Source of the DNA: Candolleomyces eurysporus
Lineage: Eukaryota > Basidiomycota > Agaricomycetes > Agaricales > Psathyrellaceae
NCBI GenBank assembly: GCA_027579435.1
Contig: JANBPK010000964.1
Coordinates: forward strand, 1-55,314
Length of the DNA stretch: 55,314 bases
Direction: 5' to 3'
Both the position numbers and the translations under genes were made by a program. Below the pieces are notes generated by a model. That model was not told the origin of the DNA. It saw only the letters and a list, made by a program, of their open reading frames with translations, and ran no database searches. Positions 32,340 through 42,415 of this stretch are shown here, one piece after another. How positions within the stretch are numbered: the stretch's first letter is position 1; every line of letters begins with the position of its first letter.

Positions 32340-32953
32340 CTACGTGAACCACCCCTTTGGTTGATCAACCTCATCCCCGGTCTTCTCCTCCCCATCCCGC
32401 TTCCTCCTCAAGGTCTCAAGCATACTCTTCACACCCTCAACATCTCCAATCACAGCTTTCCCGTCTTCCCAATCAACAACAATTGGCCACTTGAGCGCGG
32501 CTGGCGTCTTCCTAGCGAGCTCAACAATCGCCTCGATCGACTGTGGCCGGGTTTCACCCGCACCAGCACTGGGGTGGGCGGAGAGGAGAGCCATGGAAGG
32601 GGAGGTAGCCTTTGATGGCATGTAGGAGAGTATAGTTCTTACTTGGTCCGTCGTAGGTGGGGATTCGACGACTTCGAGGTTGTACTCCAGTGGAGGGGCG
32701 GAGGGTGATTTGTTTGCAGGGTACGGAGATGTGTTGGCGGATTGGAGAAGTTTGAGAGCTTTGAGGGAGGGTGGGGATGAGGGATGGTGGCTGTCACGTA
32801 CGCGACATTGTACTTAGGTCTCATTCAAAGGACATCCAATGTGGACGACTCACAAGATGGATATGGAAGGCTGGATGTTCTGTGCTCAGCTCAGATGCTC
32901 GCAGCTCTGGGTGGTACGGCACTCACTGCTCTTCGTTTGAAAGAATTAAACAT
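32340..32953 (-). CDS. fmp46: Fmp46-like mitochondrial redox protein (DUF1687)
   Basis: Three exons on the minus strand: 32953-32927, 32879-32854 and 32790-32340; 167 residues, with phases 0 and 2. The spliced start reads MFNSFKRRANIQPSISIFHH, then SSPPSLKALKLLQ, the beta-alpha start of the thioredoxin-like fold typical of Fmp46 proteins. Later family features are LEYNLEVVESPPTTDQVRTI and ALKWPIVVDWEDGKAVIG. A short basic N-terminus suits mitochondrial import. The putative function, a thioredoxin-fold oxidoreductase, is known from the family only; the region between the two conserved blocks is short. Exons 1 and 2 are only 27 and 26 nt. A frame starting at 32621 misses the N-terminal half. 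Confidence 0.85.
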
Positions 32954-33094
32954 TTCTTTCTCTAATTATGATAAGATGAAAGAACTTGAGGATACGAAGA
33001 AAGTGGATGGTATGGTCGTGGTTGTGTCCTGAGTGTTGACTGAGCCGGCGGTCCCGACGTGACGACGTCATCGTCGGAGGCAACGGCGTCCGGG

Positions 33095-33112
33095 GATAAG
33101 AGATAAGATAAG
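33095..33112 (+). promoter_or_regulatory. Triple GATAAG cluster
   Basis: Three GATAAG hexamers in 18 bp, about 140 bp upstream of the Fmp46 start (which is read leftward). Fungal GATA factors bind such motifs, often with iron or nitrogen control; whether this site works is inference. Confidence 0.45.
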
Positions 33113-33439
33113 ATTTTGATGGCCTAGATGGCTCTCCTTTTGAAATTGCAGCTTCAGTTAAACTCTGGTCGCTTCAACAGAAGGATCACCTCTCGCTTCG
33201 AAAGATCTGGAATCCATTAACACTATGCCATCAAGAATTGCTATCATGAACATCAAGGTACATGTACGCCAAGGACGTGATGTGGTACAAATGGATACAC
33301 TACTAGAGACGGTCGCAAAGGGTTGCCAGCGCCCGTTATCATCCAGCCCCTTCGCCGGGGTTTAGCACAATCCCCATTGCCATTAGCACAAACTGTAGGT
33401 CCCAGCACTTTGAATGAGAGATTTGGGCATGTTGGGATG

Positions 33440-35270
33440 TCATGGCTCGTTATGAGCACTATTCTTTTGTTTACTTCCACTGGGAGTGGCATTACTCCCA
33501 TCGGCCCATCCGAGCCTAGAGGCCGTTCCCACTATCGTCGTTGATGGTCGTGGATTAACCTCTACTGCAGAGCTTGACGTTGCTGTCGCAAAACTAAGTC
33601 CAGGTTGAGTATTCGAATCCGTCCCTAGCTGGAGGTCTGATAACTCGACATTGATGGAAGCCTTTTGTGCTGCTTTGCGTACATGAAGAATGATGCGAGA
33701 GGAAAGTACGGCATGCATAACGCGTTGGAAACTAATTTGGGAAGGGCAGAAGAGGAAATAAAATTAGTCAAGGACTCGAGTGGACCCGTAAGGCTGAGAA
33801 CGTACGCCGTGAAGAGCCCCACGTATTCTTGCTGTTGGCATCATCCGTCAGAAATTAAAGGAGCACTCGAGGCGATGGAAGGCATTCACCGGGCCAGCAG
33901 CGACACTGATTATACTTGCAACGGACGCCACTAAGCACAACGAGAGGATGAGGTTGTCCTCGTGAGCTAGATGTTAACCACAGGAGGTATTACTCACAAA
34001 AGATGAGAACAAAGTACAGAGTACCATCGCGGTACAACGTCCTGATGAGAGGGGTATTGTGGTTGCGATATTTGGTGTAACCGATGTAGAGCGTGATGAC
34101 CATCACAACTTCAATCTGACATGAGGTTCGTGTTCTTGGTGATGAATTAAAGCCTCGGTACTTACTGACTTCATGAAACACGAGTAAGAGAAATACGAGG
34201 AACAAGATTGGCGTTCCACGGTCGATCAAGAAGCAACCGTTGACAGGTGGTATCGGAGGGGGACCATCTGCGTTGAAAGAAAGAGTGAGATCCGCGACAC
34301 TGACATTGAGCATTCTACTTACGCCTCCAGGTCGGTATCGAGTAGCCAAGAACGACGAAAACTCCAATGCACAATAACTTCCATCGGCAGGTTGAGGTGG
34401 GTGGATGAGGTTGACTTCTAGAGAGAAAAGGACGCACTGTGAACTGAGCAATCAAGTAGTACAGAAACCTCTGGCTACGACCAACTAGCCCATATGTCCG
34501 AACGACAAGAACGGCCTCTGTTGATGCGATCCCAAAGACTTGAAACCCTGCATAAATTATTACATTCAGTCATAGTTTAATTTGGAGATATTTAGTCCTC
34601 ACACGACGCAGCGGCATCGAGCTGTTGACATTTCTGAGGGTGTGACTTGAGCACCAACATTTAAGTCAATATCGACTCCCCCCACCTGAGGTGAATTGTT
34701 AAAATTCAAGTAGTCTGCAAAATGTTCATAAGTAGACAACGCGGAGGGAAGTGCCCATGAGAAAGACTGACAAGCGAGTGCCAATGGCATGTCGATGAAT
34801 GCGGAGTACCTTGCAAGGAAGAATACGGTCTTTCCGACGTTCCATTTCTGCGGCCATACGAGCTCCACCTATTTCCGTTGTAAGCAGATCTGAAGTGGCA
34901 TAAGGCTCAACAAATTTGTGTTCACCTCAAGACCGAATGTATAGAGATAGTCACAAACCTGTGGCGTTAGTCCGTACACTACTACGCGGTCAGGTCTTTC
35001 AAGCTGAAGGTGAACGAACCAGAAGAGTAGTGCTGACGACTAATGTCAATGTGTTGAGTAAAACATCATTCAGTGTTACTAAGCCTTGACTCGTTGACTA
35101 GAAAATTTTGGGATGGCGCGTACCACTCATGTACTATACACCGTATCGGACTCTGGTCAAAATATGAGATCATTCACGGGGAATTCACGAACCTGAACAG
35201 CCAACGTAGCAGTCCCCTCTCGAATGATTCTCTGAAGCCTTTCGTCCTCCGAAGCTGGGTGTCCTTCCAT
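33440..35270 (-). CDS. DUF6533 seven-helix membrane protein (copy E)
   Basis: Fourteen exons on the minus strand: 35270-35193, 35133-35124, 35039-35020, 34958-34926, 34868-34772, 34714-34686, 34645-34603, 34547-34438, 34377-34323, 34267-34166, 34108-33998, 33930-33890, 33831-33806, 33731-33440; 348 residues, no disruption. Splicing exons 2-4 gives YMSVVSTTLLVCDYLYTFGL, then VELVWPQKWNVGKTVFFLAR. Other hallmarks are STEAVLVVRTYGLVG, PLIRTLYRDGT and RVMHAVLSSRIILHVRKAA. The tail is the longest of the five copies, Ser/Thr-rich. It lies 15 kb from the main array yet keeps the same exon structure. Closest to copy D in exons 9-13 (both have 102- and 111-nt exons where A, B and C have 105 and 114). 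Confidence 0.88.
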
Positions 35271-36589
35271 GATAGCCCTAAATCTTCTGCCAGTAGTACG
35301 ACACAAAGAGGAGTCGCGGCAAGTAGGTGCGCATGGGAGCAAGTGGAGCGCACAGCGAACCGGGGTATGGCATTTGAGCCCTTATGTACGATCCTTCAGC
35401 GTGAATGGGGTGTGAGAAGCACTTCAAGAACCGGATGGGAAGAAACAAGCTCGTCAGTGGAGAAATAAGTACACAGATTGGGTGATGACAATCTTAAACT
35501 GATCATCAGCCGGCTAGAGCGTAGCGCCAAGGGCTTGGACTCTTCGAGGATTGATGATGTTGGATCAGAAGAATAGCCGACCCGTTTTCCGGAGATGCCA
35601 ATAAGATCGACAACTTTGAAGCATGTTCGGCTTTCTGTTTAAGAGACAATCATATGAACCCGCTTGATGAAAGTTAAGCTTCAGGAAGCGAGCGACTACT
35701 AGACCTCTATCACCCAGATTTCATCTTTTCCACCAGGTCGATTGAATAAATTCACCTTCCTGCCATGCATCTTCGCTCTGACACCGAGTCGTTCTCAAGC
35801 GATGGCCTGTCCTAGCCTATCCTCCGGTCTGATCACCACTTGAATACATCCTGCAAGGTTACCGAGGCATTTTGCCGAGGGTACTTAAGGGGGTCGCAAA
35901 AGGCCAAGACCGCGTTCCTTGTAACCGGCACAGGGGACGGCACTGGGCCTGCCATCATCCTTGATGAAGCTCCGCAATCCACGTTGTAGATCAATCGCCT
36001 GTTGCCAGTCGCTTTGAATCACCGCTTTCCTCTCCATTATCGCAACAGTGCCAGGAACTGCGAGCATGGGCCCAAGGGTGTCTTCGGCTTTGACCGGTAG
36101 ATGCTTAGGCTCAATGGGAGAAGGAATAAAGCAAGTATAAGGTGATATGGAGTGGTAGGCAAGGGGACAGCACCTAGAAGAACCATGCAAAATGCCTCGG
36201 CCCTTGCCGTGCGCAGCATCGGCCACTTGCCACAGGTAATTGAAAAGGAGGAGGGGTTAACATTGCACGAAACAAACGATCACAGGTTGGGTAGGAATAG
36301 TCACCTGTCCTTGTCGTCACCTGGTCCAGTAGCGGGATGCCAGCTTGCTGGAATAGAATCCATCCGAACTTGGAGGCCTGAGCTCGTGACGGGCATGTAC
36401 TTGTTGGTACTGTTGCGACAAAGCCTTGTTGCTTGTTGCAAAGAGTTTAGATCTTTCCCGAGTCGATGCCCGCGGGGTTTGCATTGTACTTGGCCTGATT
36501 CTGAGGGTTGTTGCAGATGGTGAGTTTCTTCATCCTTTCCCCGTACTCTACGATATCCTTCTCTCTTCACTGCTCCACCGCTTGCCATC
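35271..36589. other. Intergenic, no supported gene
   Basis: The left end is the promoter of copy E. Overlapping minus-strand frames at 35885-36226 and 36301-36591 have no recognisable content, though they may be distal exons of the broken coiled-coil gene next to them. Confidence 0.4.
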
Positions 36590-37205
36590 ATCTAGCCTCC
36601 GCTGTATGGGCTCCTCCCTCCAGTGCCCCGAAGATCTTGTTGGAGTTTTCCTTCGGCGGCCGCCAAGTGTTGCTGGAGCCTTTGATACTGCTCAACCTGC
36701 TCGCATTCCTCTTGCTCCAACTTCTCCAGAAGCTTCCCCGCCCTCTCCGCCACTTCAAGCTACTCCTTGCTCATCTGTTCATCTCGCTTGCGCCTCGCTT
36801 TCTCCGCCCCCTCCCGTTGCTCCTAACTTCTGCCTGTACTGCTCAGCCAGCTGGGCAATCTTCTTGTCTAATGCTATACCCTCACCTGTTTCGTTGATAC
36901 TCTTCCTCTGATCGGCAATCTCAGACGGCGCAATTTGATGGTTCTTCATAATCTGTTCGGTGATCTTGTGAGCGGACTCGACGGTATCGGCGATAGTCCC
37001 CCATCATCAGGCCTTCTCGACCGCAAGCTTGAAGTTGTCCATCGAGGCCATCTCTGCAGACCTCCTCCCTTCCGGCGTGGTAGCCTTGCTCTACATGTTG
37101 GCCATGACAATAACGCTCTTCAGGCTCTTGTCTCCACAGAGTTACCAAAGTTCGTCTTCGCAAGACCTCCAACACGAAGATTCCGAAGATTCGAAATTCG
37201 GTGCG
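36590..37205 (-). pseudogene. Broken coiled-coil protein gene
   Basis: Reading leftward, protein-like stretches appear in different frames: AKTNFGNSVETRA, then a stop; TTPEGRRSAEMASMDNFKLA, then TGA TGA; TVESAHKITEQIMKNHQIAP and ALDKKIAQLAEQYRQKL in the same frame; then a shift to a frame with RDEQMSKE, a TAG, and LEKLEQEECEQVEQYQRLQ. The last part is a strong heptad coiled coil. Four or more disabling changes without nearby Ns argue for a pseudogene; some could be missed introns. The parent gene is not in the window and I do not recognise it. A possible further exon piece (FGWLTDPSIRHSG) lies near 37240-37330. Confidence 0.4.
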
Positions 37206-38222
37206 CATAAATGATACCGTGAAGGGTTTGGCGCCTTGGCCTCTTCGGTATATACGCCATTCCAGGTCTTGTTCGTGTCGTCAGACCCAGAGTGTCGAAT
37301 AGAAGGATCCGTCAACCATCCAAACTGGAAGAATTTGCACGGTCGACCGTGTCCATGCCTCGCGATCGTTCAATTCGGGTCAACGGCATTTCGAACCTCC
37401 AATTAGGGGGAAAGTGGACTTATACTAGATCCCGCTTCCTGTCAAGCCCATCATGATAACGCTGTTTGATAGAAAAAAGGTTTCAGTCATCGACAGCATG
37501 GACTAGACAGGAAAGGGCTGACGCAATAAGTACATCCTTTTGGTCAGATACCATGAATGAACGTTCGCATCTTACACTGTGGTACATACCATTGGAGCAG
37601 GTGATTCATGGGTGGCTATGATGGAGAGACAAGGGAGTTCGAACGACCGATGGGATCGTAGCTGGCCTCTCAGAAAGAGCCGGCCGCGTAAATATAACCC
37701 AGACTCGCCCCAGCAATGTGACCAAATTTCAAAAACGATATTGTGGAGCATGACTTACCTTCAGCGCCATATGACGATATTAATGTGAAAGTTGAAGGGA
37801 GCCAGCTGACGACGAAGAGTCGAGTGGCGCGAGTGGAACCATCCGATATGCCAGAAGCTTGGTGAGCACGGTGTGGCACAGATGTGATGCGATAGGAACA
37901 TTACAGGGACACGCCGCACTTGACTTGAGGCATGTCAGTACTGCTTCCAGGAGTTAATTAACGACCCTGTGACAGTCAAAGGCTGTCAAGGCTGTCCGGG
38001 AAGCGAAACAACCTAGTCATACTATCATTCCTTAGATCCGTCCTCAGATTGCAAGGTCGAAAATGGTCAATGTCAAGGATCACGAAACTATTTCAATGAA
38101 CCCAAAACGATCGTAATAGTACACGTTCCCGAGCCCAGAATCGCTATTATACAAAATAATACCCATGTCAGATGTGACCGTGTTTCCCTTCGATTCGTTG
38201 GGAATGGGGTGAAGAGTGTCGA
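37206..38222. other. Intergenic
   Basis: Contains a short protein-like minus-strand stretch near 37220-37340 and, from 38010, the 3' flank shared with metacaspase 1. No gene supported. Confidence 0.4.
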
Positions 38223-40150
38223 TCAGATGATGAATTGAAGTCTGGTGTCGATGGGGTGAGAGCTGGATAGCTATTTTTACGCCAGTGGTCAATTGGTGAC
38301 TTTCCTCGTGCAAGAAAGTGAGCCATACCTGAGGAATCTGGGTGTACCCCTTCTTCTCTAATATCTTGCGAGTGTTGCCCAACATATCGATGTAGGATTG
38401 CTCGGGTTGCTTGGCTGAATCATACCAGCACCTCAGTAGCTGAAGCTGAAGACGGAACCGTAGTCGATGACTTACTCAAGGCGTCGACGAATGCCTGAAA
38501 AATGGTGTTAGATGATTGGCCAATAGACGACAAGAATTGATAGTCACATGGCTGAGAGCGCCGGTGGCTCGTCCCTCTTCGAATGTATCAGCGCTCGTCT
38601 GGTCGTCACGGCATCCACTGAGGTAGATCTTGTAAATTCAAAATCAGCGAATGCACATTCTGTGGTGATGGTGCATAATCAACTCACGACGTCAGCTGGA
38701 GACTTCTTGGGATCGTCGGGATTGGCACTATCCAAGATCTTTCCATCGGGACCATACTAGGAATAGCGCATAAGGAGAAGGTTGACAGTGCGTATACGGT
38801 ACTCACCATGTACAATAGATCTGCAAGCAAGAACAAGTTAGTCCGGCATCGCTGTGATTGACATCCAACATTGGCTCTTACCGAGAGCAGAGCCAGAATT
38901 GCAGCACTAATAACAGGGTTAGAATCGGAAGCACATGAAGATATCGAATACTTGCATCAAATATGACTGTCAAACGGCAGCCCATGGGCAAATCCTTGAC
39001 CAAGATTTCGTGCAAAACCTGCAAAGGTTCACCGGTCACCCTCGGTAAAAGAAGCCAGAGGGAAGGAGACATACGTCGTCGTCGATGTAACCAGCGTCCT
39101 CAAAATCGACCTATGTACAGACGCCTCAGGAGTCAGGTTGTGATCCTTGATTTAAAAGTCGAACGTACTGGGCAGATAACTAGAAGGGAAGAGTGAGTAT
39201 TGTCGATATACAGTGAGTGACGCTGAGGAAATACCTTCATCTTGTCCGTCGATCTCGTTGCCATCTTCGTCCCGAATTTGAGTACCGTGGCCAGAGTCTA
39301 CGATGTTAATCAATATAAGAGCGCGAGAGCCAGTCCATCTCACATGGAACTCACAGCAAAGGAAGAGAGCGTCGTTCTGTTGAGCCCCCTTGACCAGTTC
39401 CTTCAATTGGGCAAGCTGTGGCAGGAGCAGACGTGTGAGTACGACATCAAGGTGTTCGAGGACAACGCGGGGCGCGATAACTGACGATGTTGGCCTTGGT
39501 AGGAGCGAGCTTGGACACCTTCTTGTCGTCAGTTAAAGTGACAATGTTGCTATTTTCGTAGCCCCATCGTTCTGAGAGAAAGAAATGAATATGTCTCTCG
39601 CGAGTGAGGACTTTAAAGGCTCGCCAGTAATAAATTTACGAAGGTTCAAGACGTCGTTGACGCAGCCTTGAAGCTCATTAAAGGTACCAACATAGTTGAT
39701 ACCGATCTGCACAATGTAGAGATCGAATTAGTGGGGACGATAGGATAGATAAATAGGATAGAACGAACGAGAAGCGCTTTCTTGTTACCGGTACAAGTAG
39801 AGTACGCCCACTGAACACCCTCGCCGGTCACTGCGGGGCTGAAATCGTCAGTAGAAGACATGGTATGAACTGTAGTAGTAGTGAGACTCGAAGATGTGGG
39901 AGTGGTGAAATTGTGGTTGAAGCCCTTCAGTACAAAACACGTTTTATGGATTTCCACAGACCCGAGTAGGCAAGGGCGCTACCTCACAGAATGGATGAGC
40001 CGCCGCCACCTGCCCCGTTGGCCACTCGATTCTGAAATTTGAAATGCAGGCTGAGTTCGGTGCATCATATCGAGCGGAAATTGGTTTTCGCCGTTCGTCC
40101 TAAAACTGTTGTCTCACTCCGCAGAAGCAGTGGGCGCCATTTGGACTGTA
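38010..40150 (-). repeat. Segmental duplication carrying metacaspase 2
   Basis: Partner of 29255-31390. The homology ends on the promoter side at the shared gaagcagtgggcgccatttggactgta, after which the two loci diverge completely. Confidence 0.85.
38223..39861 (-). CDS. Type I metacaspase, short form (copy 2)
   Basis: Same fifteen-exon plan as copy 1: 39861-39769, 39706-39625, 39571-39486, 39415-39355, 39297-39235, 39179-39169, 39110-39075, 39018-38956, 38906-38882, 38820-38807, 38756-38688, 38628-38548, 38494-38476, 38414-38329, 38270-38223; 278 residues. Catalytic YSGHGTQ and FDCCNSGSAL are intact, so the enzyme should be active. Differences from copy 1 include VDFEDAGYIDD for VDYKTAGYIDD, SADTFEEGRATG for SDDTEYEGRATG, and EKKGYTQ for KKNGHTQ. 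Two introns start with GC: gcaagt between Asp165 and Cys166, as in copy 1, and gcgagc after exon 2, where copy 1 has gtgggt. The prodomain is absent here too. Confidence 0.9.
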
Positions 40151-42415
40151 AAAAGGGCGATGCTTTGCCCATACCCATTGTCATGTTTATGGTACTATCC
40201 CATTCATAGTCCACGACGGAACAATTCGAAAATAGCGGAGCACCCGATATGGATAAAGGGAACTTTGAAGTTGCGGTCGTTGGCAGATTCTGGCAGTTGC
40301 ATGCACTATACATAGATAGAATTGAGATTCCGCGAGCTAACTGTGAATGGGGAGAGAACTGGAGAGAAGGCAAGTCAGGGTCCAGCATCAAGCTTCAAAT
40401 TAAAACCCCCTGGCAATCCCGGCTTGATTCCCACGATCCTTCAACTCTTTGAATCTGAACCAAGAGTTGTTTCCGAGTCAAATCTGTAGCAGAGACATCG
40501 CTGTTGCGTGGTTAGCAACCGCTTTTACATTGTTGTTTACACCCAGTCAGAAGATGAGCCCGTGGCATTCGTTTGAGATCTCGATGTTACTACAGGTCGC
40601 AGCAATTTACAGCACCAAGAGTCAAACGACGGACAGGGGTCCATATTTTATAGCGCCGTGGACTGCTGATTCTCATACAGAATTGATCCTGCGGACCCAA
40701 AGGAAACATGAAACTGAGGTTGTCCGAGTCAGCACTTCCAAATACGATAAAATGGGTGGGCAACCCCTTACGACCACTCTCATCGGAGTCAATTGAGTAG
40801 CCAACAAAAGCTGTACAGTACTCAGTGACTAACATCCCCTTCAATTGCATGGCGGAACGTAACCCGCGTAGCGCCTGGCGCTTACCACATGGCCCGAAGA
40901 TTTCGTCACCGATCAGAAGTCGGCGCGGTCTTGGGCCGCCATCTGTGGCTTGCAACGAATCTTTGGGTCGCTGCACTTGCTTTACGCTTCAATAGCTACT
41001 ATCCGGAGATGGTTTGACTCATGCGGAACTTTGCATATTGTATCAGGGCTGGGTTATACCACGAGGCCACTTCGGCGAAGAAACGTTCCTAGCATTTTAC
41101 AGCGATGCCTGAGAGTATCCTGGAGGACGAAGGATAGCTTTGTATTTGGCGAGGGGAAGAGCATTCCACTGCATTAATAATTCAAGAAAACGAGGATGCT
41201 CTGGCTAGCTCCCGAGTTTCAGATACTATGCCGCTTTGGACAGTTCCCATCGAGCCCACCAACCGGAATATGTGGAGCTTGGTGGGAAGAAAATTCTCGC
41301 TGTCGTAGTAGCACTGCTGTCGACTCGGACGGAGGTTCCTGTGGTCTGCTAGGGGCTGCGAAGGAGGAAGTCCTTGTAGTGAGCTCTCCACTTCGAGCCC
41401 TCCGAGTCAATTGACCACAGGGGCCTTCCGAGTCGACGGGTTTAAGGCATAGTTGGCGCTTTACCCTCACCAGCACCAGTGAATTCGAGCAGGGAGTCGG
41501 AATGGAAGTCCCCTTAGGTCGCGCTGTTTTCTAAAATAAGACCTAAGTTTCCAGAGAGACCCAGTTCTGTAGCAGTAACTGTGCCATCTCTAAAGCCTCG
41601 CAATACTCCACTCCGAGATCCTTCGTTGGGCGAAGAGGTGGAGACAGAAATATCCCGCTGGAGTTGCCGAAGACTAAAAGTCTATTCGATGGTTCGAATT
41701 TCGTAACTGGCAATGATTGCCTTGGAGTACATGTGGACCTTTCTTTCTTCCGTTGTATCTGTATCATTTTTCATCAATTAGATCCTAATTTTCCGGAATG
41801 TGCGGGAAAGGTTCCCCGAGTTTCATACACCAACCCGCCGCAGCCAGGCAAGGTAAGCTATTCACCTGCGGTGATTTGACAACACCCCGAATCCCGAGAT
41901 CCCTATTTCTGAGAAGGAGCCGGCTCCCCGAGCCCTTTTGGCCGGCTGGGATGGAAGATGACGTCGGGGCAAATTTGAGTGATAGAGACAGCCCGCCCTG
42001 GAGAAGGCTCAGCGACCTCTCCTCGACTGCACAATTCACTCAAGGGTTTCATGGCCAGTGCCACCGCTCCAATATCAATATCACTTCAACTCCATTTGGT
42101 CTGATTCCATAGCGAAGAGGCGAGCGCTTATGGTTTCCTCAAGGCACTCACCTGACTGGCAACACCCCAGTTTTACGCAGCTTTTTAAATACACACTCTC
42201 GGCGTCCTATAAAATGTCATTCGCCTACAACTCTCTCCCCACCATCCTCTGACAGTTCAGGACTCCTCGAGATCACCTTGCCCACCATTGATTCGATTAA
42301 GATCTTCTCACGTAATAATCTGAAGCTTCGTCGTTGCTTCGTCTGGAGTAGGGTGTGCATGTGAAGGATTGATTTACTGTGGAGATCTTTGAAGGAAACC
42401 TGGTTGCCATTCCCC
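39862..42415. other. Intergenic, no supported gene
   Basis: The first 290 bp are the duplicated metacaspase promoter. A minus-strand frame at 40590-40976 is faintly like the 31832 ORF and may be a relic. The rest (41000-42415) has short overlapping frames only; a TATAAA box at 42209-42214 could serve the kinase gene at 42416. Confidence 0.4.
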
